DNA of 5,865 bases from Syntrophomonadaceae bacterium (lineage in GTDB: Bacteria > Bacillota_D > Dethiobacteria > DTU022): NCBI GenBank assembly GCA_003562605.1, contig PWUG01000064.1:1-5865 (forward strand), read 5' to 3'. This document shows positions 1 to 5,865 of this stretch, piece after piece (position 1 is the first letter of the stretch; each line of letters starts with the position of its first letter). Under the pieces are notes generated by a model. The model was not told where the DNA came from. It ran no database searches and saw only the letters and a list, made by a program, of their open reading frames with translations. A program made the position numbers and the translations under genes.

Positions 1-1
1 A

Positions 2-1405
2 GAGGAAACACAAGGTGAAGTGCCGGAAGAACCGGGACAAGAAGCAGTAGATGAAGTGCAAGACAATGTACAAAATGAAGAGAAGGAAGAAGCTGAGAAC
101 GAAGTGCTTGATGAAGAGCAAAACGATGAACAGCAAAGCAATGAGCAGCAAAACGATGAAAAGGAAGAAGAGCAAATAGAAGTACAGAAAGAAGAGCCCT
201 TTGATTTTGAAGGCGAAGTGAAGGTTCCCCAGGTTGGAGAACAGGTTACAGGTAAAATAGCCCGGGTTGCTGAGGATGAAGCCCACATCGATATCGGTGC
301 TAAAACAGAGGCTATTCTTCCTGCCGGAGAAGTGCATCTTGGCGAGGGACAGACCTTAGCAGATATATTTACCCCTGAAGATGATATCGAGGTAACAGTT
401 TTAGAGACTGACGAACAGGAAGGAAAAGTAATTGTCTCTCATAAAAGATTAGCCAGAGACAAGAGGCTAAAAGAACTCGAAGACGCCCTGGAAAATCAGG
501 ATATACTTGAAGGAAAAGTAAAGCAGGTTGTTGCTGCCGGTATAGTTGTTGATTTAGGATCCGGTATCGAAGGATTTATGCCCGGATCACTGGTTGATAC
601 CAGGTATATACCAGACTTCAATGAGTTTAAAGATAAAGAGATCCAGTTTAAAGTGCTGGAATATGATCGCGAGAAAGGCAAACTGATCTTAACTCGTAGA
701 AAAATAATGGAAGAAGAAAAAGGCAAGAAAAAAGAAGAGACACTAAATTCTCTTGAGGTTGGCTCGACTATAACCGGTACTGTGAAGCGACTTACTGATT
801 TTGGCGCTTTTGTCGATGTCGGTGGAATTGACGGATTGGTACATATTTCGGAACTATCCTGGGAAAGGATCAGCCACCCAAAAGAAGTGCTTCAGGTTGG
901 CGATGAAATTGAGGTTAAAGTGTTGGAAGTCCTGCCTGAGAAGGAACGGATCAGTCTGAGCATAAGAAAAACTTTGCCTGACCCCTGGACAAAAGCCATT
1001 GAAGATATTGAAAGCGGCCAGTTTATTTCAGGTAAAGTCACCCGCCTTGTCAATTTCGGCGCTTTTATTGAAATTAAACCGGGCGTGGAAGGTTTGGCTC
1101 ATATTTCCCAGCTGGCCGAATACCATGTCAAGCACCCATCCGAGATCCTTAAAGAGGGCGAAGAAGTAGAGGTAAAAATCCTTGAAGTTAAACCAAAAGC
1201 AAAAAGGATTAGTTTAAGTCTTAAGGATGCCAGTGGCGTTAAGGTTGTTCCCGGCAGCGCTGATAGCAACGGTGCTGAAAACGGTAATGTTACCCTGGGC
1301 GATGTCTTCGGTGATCTATTCGATAAAGAAGACTATTCACCGGAAGATAAAGCTCCTGAAGATAAGACGGGTGAAGAATCTGAACAAGAAGGTGACCAGG
1401 GTTAA
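2..1405 (+). CDS. rpsA: S1-domain RNA-binding protein (30S ribosomal protein S1 homologue), 5' end missing; probably the C-terminal part of an IspH-S1 fusion
   Basis: This is an RNA-binding protein of the ribosomal S1 family, expected to bind mRNA in the cytoplasm. The frame is open from base 2 to the TAA at 1403-1405. GTG at 20 is the first possible start, but it lies in acidic low-complexity sequence that already runs in from the edge and has no convincing ribosome binding site, so I treat the gene as truncated. Numbering from that GTG, residues 1-60 are a Glu/Gln/Asn/Asp-rich linker. Four S1 folds follow at about 71-143 (divergent), 161-229, 247-317 and 333-402. The last two carry the classic surface: DFGAFVDVGGIDGLVHISEL at 260-279 and NFGAFIEIKPGVEGLAHISQ at 345-364. 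An acidic tail contains LGDVFGDLF (426-434). Four S1 folds fit the Firmicutes type rather than the six-fold enterobacterial S1. Clostridial homologues are often fused behind IspH; that part would lie outside the window, so the fusion is inference. Confidence 0.93.
   Translation, partial: EETQGEVPEEPGQEAVDEVQDNVQNEEKEEAENEVLDEEQNDEQQSNEQQNDEKEEEQIEVQKEEPFDFEGEVKVPQVGEQVTGKIARVAEDEAHIDIGAKTEAILPAGEVHLGEGQTLADIFTPEDDIEVTVLETDEQEGKVIVSHKRLARDKRLKELEDALENQDILEGKVKQVVAAGIVVDLGSGIEGFMPGSLVDTRYIPDFNEFKDKEIQFKVLEYDREKGKLILTRRKIMEEEKGKKKEETLNSLEVGSTITGTVKRLTDFGAFVDVGGIDGLVHISELSWERISHPKEVLQVGDEIEVKVLEVLPEKERISLSIRKTLPDPWTKAIEDIESGQFISGKVTRLVNFGAFIEIKPGVEGLAHISQLAEYHVKHPSEILKEGEEVEVKILEVKPKAKRISLSLKDASGVKVVPGSADSNGAENGNVTLGDVFGDLFDKEDYSPEDKAPEDKTGEESEQEGDQG
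117..160 (+). repeat. Short imperfect direct repeat in the acidic linker of the S1 gene
   Basis: The 14-base string agcaaaacgatgaa occurs at 117-130 and again at 147-160, an offset of exactly 30 bases, so the frame is kept. The protein shows this as EQNDEQQ and QQNDEKE within a Glu/Gln/Asn-rich tract. It probably reflects slippage or duplication in an unstructured linker whose length is likely to vary between relatives. Confidence 0.6.
1389..1395 (+). promoter_or_regulatory. Ribosome binding site of fni, inside the end of the S1 gene
   Basis: AAGGTGA ends 10 bases before the ATG at 1406. The site lies within the last codons of the S1 gene, and TAA (1403-1405) directly abuts ATG (1406-1408). 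Ribosomes finishing S1 would therefore be placed at the fni start, which suggests translational coupling. Confidence 0.65.
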
Positions 1406-2464
1406 ATGCCCAGGTTAGATCGAAAGAACGATCATATTTATTTTAGCATGCACAAAGCGCCGGGCCGGGCAGATTTCTCTGATCTGCATTTCGTTCACAA
1501 CTGCCTCCCTGATCGTGATTTTCATGATATCAGCCTGAGTTCAACATACCTGGGGCGAACGTTCCGTTCGCCTCTTTTTATTAACGCTCTTACCGGTGGG
1601 ACTAAGCTGGCGCTGAGAATAAATGCCGCCCTGGCTGTTGTGTCGAGGGAATGCGGTTTGCCTATGGCTGTAGGTTCTCAAATGGCTGCCCTGGAAGGAA
1701 AAAGTGCGGAAGCGAGTTATAGAGTGGTTCGCCGTATTAATCCTGAAGGAGTAATCTGGGCTAATATTGGCTCATATGCTGATCAAGGAATGGTTCGAAG
1801 GGCTGTGCAGATGATCAGGGCTGACGGATTGCAGGTCCACCTCAATGTACCACAGGAACTGTTTATGAGCGAAGGTGACAGCAGGTTTAGCGGAATGGTT
1901 GAGAGGATCGGGCAGATTACTGCCGGCGTTAAAGTTCCGGTGATCTTTAAAGAAGTTGGTTTTGGCATTGCCGGTGAACAGGCCCGGGAGTTGATAAAGG
2001 CCGGTGCTGCAGCTATTGATGTCGGAGGCAGAGGAGGAACTGACTTCCTGACCATAGAAAGTATGCGCTCAGGTGAAAAAATTCCCGTTGGCCTAAAAAA
2101 ATGGGGCATACCGACAGCATTAAGCCTGGTTGAAGTTATTGATGCCGCCGGGGGTAAGGTTGATGTGTTTGCATCCGGCGGAGTGCATGAAGCTGTCGAC
2201 ATTGCCAAGGCGCTGACTCTTGGTGCTAAAGCGGTCGGTATGGCCGGATACCCGTTGTATCTGCTGCTCAGAAAGGGAAGAAAAACCCTGATAAATAAGC
2301 TGAATACTATCGAGAAAGAATTGCGCCTGATAATGATGATGGTCGGTGCTTCCTCGATTAAAGAACTTCAAGAGACCCCCCTGGTTATTACCGGTTTTAC
2401 CGCAGAGTGGATGCAGCAGCGGGGTCTGGATCCTTCTGTATATGCGCAGCGAAAGAAGGTCTGA
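1406..2464 (+). CDS. fni: Isopentenyl-diphosphate delta-isomerase, type 2 (FMN-dependent)
   Basis: This cytoplasmic flavoenzyme interconverts isopentenyl and dimethylallyl diphosphate, using reduced FMN and Mg2+. The 352 residues match the usual size (about 350) of this TIM-barrel family. Visible family signatures are R6-K7 near the N-terminus (substrate diphosphate), DLHFVHNCLP (26-35), INALTGGT (59-66), AVGSQMAAL (88-96), LQVHLNVPQE (142-151; Q150 and E151 correspond to the conserved substrate- and Mg-binding pair), VIFKEVGFGI (179-188), DVGGRGGTDF (205-214), WGIPTA (233-238), FASGGV (255-260) and the C-terminal phosphate-binding stretch GAKAVGMAG (273-281). No key residue appears to be missing. 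The gene follows the S1 gene without a gap; if the upstream part is IspH, the two would act consecutively at the end of the MEP pathway, IspH making IPP and DMAPP and Fni balancing them. The coding sequence contains a terminator-like hairpin near codons 49-58, described separately. Confidence 0.96.
   Translation: MPRLDRKNDHIYFSMHKAPGRADFSDLHFVHNCLPDRDFHDISLSSTYLGRTFRSPLFINALTGGTKLALRINAALAVVSRECGLPMAVGSQMAALEGKSAEASYRVVRRINPEGVIWANIGSYADQGMVRRAVQMIRADGLQVHLNVPQELFMSEGDSRFSGMVERIGQITAGVKVPVIFKEVGFGIAGEQARELIKAGAAAIDVGGRGGTDFLTIESMRSGEKIPVGLKKWGIPTALSLVEVIDAAGGKVDVFASGGVHEAVDIAKALTLGAKAVGMAGYPLYLLLRKGRKTLINKLNTIEKELRLIMMMVGASSIKELQETPLVITGFTAEWMQQRGLDPSVYAQRKKV
1552..1579 (+). terminator. Intragenic terminator-like hairpin with U-tract, sense strand, inside fni
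   Basis: The left arm GGGGCGAACG (1552-1561) pairs with CGTTCGCCTC (1565-1574) over ten pairs, one of them G-U (1553 with 1573), around a three-base loop TTC. Five T residues follow at once (1575-1579), then ATT. This is the textbook shape of an intrinsic terminator, but it lies about 150 bases into the fni frame and encodes residues 49-58. The T-run falls on the codons for the well-kept PLFIN stretch (56-60), so part of the structure is forced by protein sequence. It would normally be covered by translating ribosomes. It could cause polarity when fni translation falters, or it could be chance; function is not shown. Confidence 0.35.
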
Positions 2465-2475
2465 ACTTAAGAATC

Positions 2476-2482
2476 GGAAGGA
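2476..2482 (+). promoter_or_regulatory. Ribosome binding site that fixes the DUF512 gene start
   Basis: GGAAGGA ends 7 bases before the ATG at 2490, an ideal distance. The next in-frame ATG (2496) would be 13 bases away. An in-frame GTG at 2346 lies deep inside fni and would add 48 residues with no resemblance to the family. The site therefore supports the 2490 start. Confidence 0.75.
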
Positions 2483-2489
2483 TATAATT

Positions 2490-3851
2490 ATGAATATGCC
2501 TACAGGCCATTTAATTGAGATGGTTTCATCCGCATCACCGGCAGCTGCTGCCGGAATTAAACCCGGGTGGAAACTCTACAAAATCGACAATCAGCGCATT
2601 GGCGATATCATTGATTACAAAATTATGGAGTCTGGTGAAAACCTTCGCCTCCTGTTTCAGGATAAGCAGGGTATGTTCCGCCGGATAAAAATTACCAAAC
2701 CTGCAGACTCAACTCTGGGATTACATTTTTCCCCCCCGACTATATCGGCAATACAAAATTGCGGTAACCGCTGTATTTTTTGTTTTGTTGACCAAAACCC
2801 CGGGGGCATGCGGCAGGCTCTCTACATAAAAGACGATGACTACCGGCTATCTTTTTTATATGGTAACTTTATAACTTTAAATCGTATAACAGAATCTGAA
2901 CTCAAGCGTATAACCAGGTTACATTTGAGCCCGCTCTATGTGTCGGTCCATACCACAAACCCTGCCCTGCGCCGGGCCATGTTCGGCACAAAAATGGCAA
3001 AAAGGGGTTTGCAAAATCTCTATAAGCTGGTTGCTTCCGGGATTCGTATTCATGCCCAGGTAGTCCTCTGCCCGGATATTAACACGGGAATTGAAATGGT
3101 TCGCACGATCAGAGATCTTGGTCAATTGGGACCTAACCTGGCCAGCGTTGCCCTCGTACCTGTCGGCTTGACCGGCCACAGAAGTGGACTCAAGCCTCTT
3201 AGAAAATTTCAATCTGAAGAAGCTGCAAATCTGGTTGAACATGTCAGCGTAATGCAGCAAACTTTTCTAAAGGAAAGAGGCACCCGTTTTGTATTCCTGG
3301 CTGATGAATTTTATAACCTTGCCGGGCTTGAAGTCCCGGGTGACAGTGAATATGAAGGATATCCCCAGCTTGAAAATGGTGTCGGCCTGGCCAGGCATTT
3401 TTTAGACGAACTGGCAATGATCAAACAGCAGGAATCTTACGGCCTGGCTGCGCCTCTTAAGATTACGCTTGCAACAGGCCGTGCTGCAGAGCCACTTATG
3501 AAACAACTTACCTTAGTATTTGCTGAAATTGCTAACCTTACGATAAACCTGAAAATCATAGATAACAATTTTTTCGGTGAACAGGTAACTGTAACCGGGT
3601 TATTGACCGGAGGGGACCTTTTAGCTGCTCTTGAAGGAGATGAATTGGGCGACGCAGTATTTATTTCGCAGGCATTGCTTAAAGATCAAAGTAAAAAACT
3701 TCTTGATGATCTGAATGTGAATGATATCGAGAAAGCACTAAATGTACCTGTTCACGCTGTAAGCGGACCCCTGGAGCTGTTTTCAAAAATCCGGGAGATC
3801 GCCTGCATGCCTAAGTCTTTACCAGAAAGGACCCGGGTCATTGACAGATAA
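2490..3851 (+). CDS. DUF512 protein with N-terminal PDZ domain and radical-SAM-type CX3CX2C iron-sulfur motif; function unknown
   Basis: This 453-residue protein belongs to the uncharacterised family annotated as DUF512 or putative FeS oxidoreductase (the cyanobacterial version is TIGR03279). Residues about 7-67 form a PDZ-like domain with AAAAGIKPGWKLYKIDNQ at 18-35. The cluster motif is C91-X3-C95-X2-C98 in CGNRCIFCFVDQ, the spacing of radical SAM enzymes, followed by the family signature KDDDYRLSFLYGNFITL (114-130). Further family marks are VSVHTTNP (151-158), LVPVGLTGHR (222-231), ADEFYNLAG (271-279), EGYPQLENGVG (289-299) and the DUF512 block with FFGEQVTVTGLLTGGDLL (361-378). A cytoplasmic iron-sulfur enzyme is likely; no signal peptide or membrane segment is visible. 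The substrate is unknown. The gene overlaps der by 11 bases and is often next to der in Firmicutes, so a role linked to ribosome assembly or RNA/protein modification is tempting, but that is inference. Confidence 0.93.
   Translation: MNMPTGHLIEMVSSASPAAAAGIKPGWKLYKIDNQRIGDIIDYKIMESGENLRLLFQDKQGMFRRIKITKPADSTLGLHFSPPTISAIQNCGNRCIFCFVDQNPGGMRQALYIKDDDYRLSFLYGNFITLNRITESELKRITRLHLSPLYVSVHTTNPALRRAMFGTKMAKRGLQNLYKLVASGIRIHAQVVLCPDINTGIEMVRTIRDLGQLGPNLASVALVPVGLTGHRSGLKPLRKFQSEEAANLVEHVSVMQQTFLKERGTRFVFLADEFYNLAGLEVPGDSEYEGYPQLENGVGLARHFLDELAMIKQQESYGLAAPLKITLATGRAAEPLMKQLTLVFAEIANLTINLKIIDNNFFGEQVTVTGLLTGGDLLAALEGDELGDAVFISQALLKDQSKKLLDDLNVNDIEKALNVPVHAVSGPLELFSKIREIACMPKSLPERTRVIDR
3824..3831 (+). 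promoter_or_regulatory. Ribosome binding site supporting the TTG start of der
   Basis: AGAAAGGA ends 9 bases before TTG at 3841 and lies within the last codons of the DUF512 gene. No ATG or GTG in this frame lies between the site and the first P-loop of Der, so this site and the TTG are the only plausible initiation signal. Confidence 0.75.
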
Positions 3852-5172
3852 TATAATAGCCATAGTCGGTCGTCCGAATGTTGGTAAATCGACATTATTT
3901 AACCGCCTTACAACCGCCAGGACAGCAATTGAGGAAAAGGTCCCGGGAGTAACCAGGGACCGCCTCTACGGTGTATCTGAATGGTGCGGCCGCAACCTGG
4001 TAATCATCGATACCGGAGGTATTACTTTTGGTAAAAGTGATCAACTTACAATCCAGGTCAGGCGCCAGGTAGCCCTGGCTGTTGAGGAAGCCCGTTTAAT
4101 CATTTTTCTGCTTGACGGAAGGGAAGGCCTGACAGCCCTCGATGAGGAAATTGGCGAGATGCTCCGGCGCAGCGGAAAAACGATTATTCCAGTTGTTAAT
4201 AAAGTAGATTACCATGAAATGGAATCTGCCAAATATAACTTTTACAGCCTGGGTTTTGGTGATCCTTTGGCTGTTTCCGCTTCCCACGGCAGGGGAACAG
4301 GTGAACTGCTCGATCAAATATGCAGTTTGCTGCCTTCCGAAGCGGAAGATAACGAAATAGAAAATGAAGATTCAGTAAAGGTCGCCGTTATCGGCAGGCC
4401 CAATGTTGGCAAGTCATCTATGATCAATACCCTGCTTGGTGAAGATCGGGTAATTGTTAACACTTTACCCGGTACTACCAGGGATTCAGTGGATACGAAT
4501 TTTCAACATGCCGGGCAAGCGTACGTTTTTATCGATACCGCCGGAATGAGACGAAAAAGCAAAGTTAAAGATGCCGTGGAGTATTACAGCGTCCTGAGAT
4601 CTCTGAAAGCCGTGCAAAGAGCTGATCTTGCCTTATTGCTTCTTGATGGTGAAAACGGTATTACCGAGCAGGATCAAAGGTTAGCCGGTTACGTCGATGA
4701 GGCAGGGAGAGGGTTGATCCTGGTTGTTAACAAATGGGATTTAATTAAAGACAGGGAAAAATCACGCGAGCTTTACCTGAATAACCTGAGGCGCCTGTTT
4801 AGTTTTGTCCCTTATGCCCATGTAGCTTTTGTCTCAGCTCTGACCGGGTGGAGGCTTGAAAAGTTATTCTCCCTGATCATGAAAACCTGGCAGGAGCAGC
4901 ATAAGCGTATTTCAACGCCACTTCTTAATGAACTGCTTGAAGATGCCCTGGCTGTTAATCCCCCGCCGACAGTTAAAGGAAAGAGAATCAGGATATTCTA
5001 TGTAACCCAGCCCGCAGTAAAACCACCGACGTTTGTTTTCTTCGCCAATGAGCCGGAATTAATCCATTTTTCTTATAAGCGTTATCTTGAAAACAGGATT
5101 CGTGAATCATTTGATTTTAGCGGTACGCCAATTATCATTAAATTTAAAAGACGTCAGCGGAGAGGGGAGTAA
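3841..5172 (+). CDS. der: Ribosome biogenesis GTPase Der (EngA)
   Basis: Der is an essential GTPase of late 50S ribosomal subunit assembly. The 443 residues match the family length and show two tandem G domains plus a C-terminal KH-like domain. G domain 1 has GRPNVGKS (10-17), PGVTRD (35-40), DTGG (57-60), NKVD (120-123) and SA (146-147). An acidic linker (about 165-178) leads to G domain 2 with GRPNVGKS (185-192), PGTTRD (210-215), DTAG (232-235), NKWD (297-300) and SAL (332-334). The KH-like part (about 353-436) contains PPTFVFFANEPELIHFSY (395-412), typical of the family, and ends in a basic tail (KFKRRQRRGE). All nucleotide-binding motifs are intact in both domains. The start is TTG, forced because the first P-loop begins at residue 10 and no other start precedes it. 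It overlaps the DUF512 stop by 11 bases, so expression is probably coupled to that gene. Confidence 0.98.
   Translation: MTDNIIAIVGRPNVGKSTLFNRLTTARTAIEEKVPGVTRDRLYGVSEWCGRNLVIIDTGGITFGKSDQLTIQVRRQVALAVEEARLIIFLLDGREGLTALDEEIGEMLRRSGKTIIPVVNKVDYHEMESAKYNFYSLGFGDPLAVSASHGRGTGELLDQICSLLPSEAEDNEIENEDSVKVAVIGRPNVGKSSMINTLLGEDRVIVNTLPGTTRDSVDTNFQHAGQAYVFIDTAGMRRKSKVKDAVEYYSVLRSLKAVQRADLALLLLDGENGITEQDQRLAGYVDEAGRGLILVVNKWDLIKDREKSRELYLNNLRRLFSFVPYAHVAFVSALTGWRLEKLFSLIMKTWQEQHKRISTPLLNELLEDALAVNPPPTVKGKRIRIFYVTQPAVKPPTFVFFANEPELIHFSYKRYLENRIRESFDFSGTPIIIKFKRRQRRGE
5163..5169 (+). promoter_or_regulatory. Ribosome binding site that fixes the plsY start
   Basis: AGGGGAG lies at the very end of der and ends 4 bases before the ATG at 5174. 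It selects this ATG over in-frame starts further upstream (such as 5087) that lie within der and would put 29 non-family residues before the first membrane helix. Confidence 0.7.
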
Positions 5173-5173
5173 A

Positions 5174-5761
5174 ATGGCATATATTGTTCTTGTTGCCGCT
5201 TACCTGATCGGTTCATTGCCTTTCGGCTATATTGCCTCCCGCATTTTCCAAAAAGCCGATATCAGGAACCTTGGAAGCGGTAATATCGGGGCAACCAATG
5301 TCCTGAGGGTTATGGGATGGCGTGCAGCCCTGCCGGTATTTATTCTGGATATGCTCAAAGGGGCAGCAGCCGTTTTACTGGCAAAAGCAGTAAGCGACGA
5401 GACCGTAATTTATCTGGCTGCCGGTTTTTTGGCCATGATTGGCCACAGCTTTCCAATCTTTCTTAATTTTAAAGGTGGGAAAGCTGCTGCTACTGGAATA
5501 GGTGTTCTGGCAGTTCTTTCCGGCTGGGTAACTTTAAGTCTGATTATAGCTGCGGGCTTAATTGTCGCGCTTACACGTTATGTTTCCCTGGGATCGATTG
5601 TCGGGACAATCTTGGTTCCCCTGTTTTTCTGGTTATTTGGCTATGATCTCCCTTACATTTTCTTTGGACTGGCTGCAGCTGCGCTTGTTACAGCACGGCA
5701 CCATGAAAACATCGGGCGTTTGTTGAAAGGAACAGAATCGAAACTTGGGCAGAAGACGTAG
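5174..5761 (+). CDS. plsY: Acyl-phosphate:glycerol-3-phosphate acyltransferase PlsY
   Basis: PlsY is an integral membrane enzyme that moves the acyl chain from acyl-phosphate to glycerol-3-phosphate, giving lysophosphatidate, the first committed step of phospholipid synthesis in most bacteria. The 195 residues match the family. The three conserved loops are intact: GSLPFGY (13-19) with DIRNLGSGNIGATN (29-42); GHSFPIFLNFKGGKAAAT (90-107); and RHHENIGRLLKGTESK (175-190). Hydrophobic stretches at about 2-22, 51-70, 76-97, 107-132 and 137-172 account for the expected five or more membrane spans. The gene starts one base after the der stop codon, so it is almost certainly co-transcribed. In Firmicutes the next gene is often gpsA, which makes the glycerol-3-phosphate substrate; it does not begin within this window. 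The stop is TAG at 5759-5761. Confidence 0.97.
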   Translation: MAYIVLVAAYLIGSLPFGYIASRIFQKADIRNLGSGNIGATNVLRVMGWRAALPVFILDMLKGAAAVLLAKAVSDETVIYLAAGFLAMIGHSFPIFLNFKGGKAAATGIGVLAVLSGWVTLSLIIAAGLIVALTRYVSLGSIVGTILVPLFFWLFGYDLPYIFFGLAAAALVTARHHENIGRLLKGTESKLGQKT

Positions 5762-5865
5762 GAACCTTTCAAATCATTGACGGCAAATAATGAAACATAT
5801 GGTAATGATGGTTTTCAGCAGCGCAATGTATTACAGGACCAAATCAATTTGATAAGGCCTTGAAA
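5762..5865 (+). other. Non-coding or undetermined tail after plsY
   Basis: I see no supportable gene here. An ATG at 5790 opens only 20 codons before TGA (5850-5852) and lacks a good ribosome binding site. The plsY frame stays open for 33 codons past its TAG, to TGA at 5861-5863. A third frame is open from 5809 to the edge without a good start. No stable hairpin with a U-tract is visible, so the operon may continue. TTGACG at 5777-5782 resembles a -35 box, but no good -10 box lies at the right distance (the best is GGTAAT, 18 bases on). Confidence 0.4.

Noticed and set aside
1227..1418. Plus-strand 63-codon frame across the S1-fni junction
   Set aside because: It lies out of frame within the S1 tail, and its lysine-rich end is just the frame-shifted acidic tail.
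1418..1487. Two small hairpins early in fni (GATCG/CGATC at 1418-1433 and GCAGAT/ATCTGC at 1469-1487), considered as parts of an attenuator with the hairpin at 1552
   Set aside because: Stems are five and six pairs, and the only antiterminator pairing found (CGTTC 1492-1496 with GAACG 1557-1561) is five pairs; too weak to claim a switch.
1783..2208. Minus-strand open frame of 141 codons opposite fni
   Set aside because: It is the shadow of a well-supported gene, its translation is low in recognisable motifs, and it has no ribosome binding site or context. The same holds for minus-strand frames at 496-726, 2120-2371, 2919-3260 and 4096-4317.
2483..2488. TATAAT between the ribosome binding site and start of the DUF512 gene
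   Set aside because: The best upstream hexamer (CTGAAC at 2461-2466, 16 bases away) matches only three of six -35 positions, and a transcript starting there would lack the ribosome binding site.
2346..2489. N-terminal extension of the DUF512 protein from GTG 2346
   Set aside because: It would overlap fni by about 119 bases, shows no family similarity, and a good ribosome binding site precedes ATG 2490.
2761..2781. GCGG-TAA-CCGC hairpin followed by a run of six T
   Set aside because: The stem is only four pairs, four other bases separate it from the T-run, and the sequence is dictated by the cluster-motif codons (CGNRCIFC).
3385..3403. GCCTGGCCAGGC palindrome followed by A and six T in the DUF512 gene
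   Set aside because: As a hairpin only four pairs can form around GGCC, too short for a credible terminator.
3841..3857. Perfect TTGACA (3841-3846) and perfect TATAAT (3852-3857) promoter boxes
   Set aside because: They are only 5 bases apart instead of about 17, and neither has a partner at the right distance. TTGACA is the der start plus second codon, TATAAT lies in codons 4-6.
5430..5445. TGGCCA-TGAT-TGGCCA hairpin in plsY
   Set aside because: There is no T-run after it, and it encodes the conserved LAMIGH stretch before the second active-site loop; probably chance from codon choice.

Overview
The window is a compact run of five genes, all on the + strand, in the style of a Firmicutes housekeeping operon. 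The order is: the 3' part of an S1-domain protein gene, fni, a DUF512 radical-SAM-like gene, der and plsY. The gene set, the order S1 / fni / DUF512 / der / plsY, the good Shine-Dalgarno sequences and the near absence of intergenic DNA point to a Clostridia-type bacterium, possibly of the Desulfotomaculum/Pelotomaculum kind. The genus-level guess is inference from synteny and cannot be settled from this window. I see no transposon, phage gene, CRISPR array, tRNA or rRNA.

Layout: bases 2-1405 hold an S1 protein with four S1 folds behind a long acidic, Gln/Asn-rich stretch. Its reading frame is open through the left edge, so the gene begins outside the window. In many Clostridia this protein is the C-terminal half of an IspH-S1 fusion, and that is the likeliest missing part. 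Bases 1406-2464 are fni (FMN-dependent isopentenyl-diphosphate isomerase, type 2), whose ATG directly follows the S1 stop codon. Bases 2490-3851 encode a PDZ + CX3CX2C + DUF512 protein of unknown function. Bases 3841-5172 are der (double-GTPase ribosome assembly factor), starting with TTG inside the end of the DUF512 gene. Bases 5174-5761 are plsY (acyl-phosphate glycerol-3-phosphate acyltransferase), one base after der. The last 104 bases contain no gene that I can support and no clear terminator.

Together the genes join translation and ribosome assembly (S1, Der), isoprenoid precursor supply (Fni, and IspH if the fusion is real) and phospholipid synthesis (PlsY). The junctions (0-base gap, 25-base gap, 11-base overlap, 1-base gap) suggest one transcript, with translational coupling at three of the four junctions.

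No new biological system is evident; this is mostly an ordinary conserved region. The points most worth a second look are a strong terminator-like hairpin plus U-tract lying inside the fni coding sequence (1552-1579), the tight coupling of the uncharacterised DUF512 protein to Der, and the probable IspH-S1 fusion running off the left edge.
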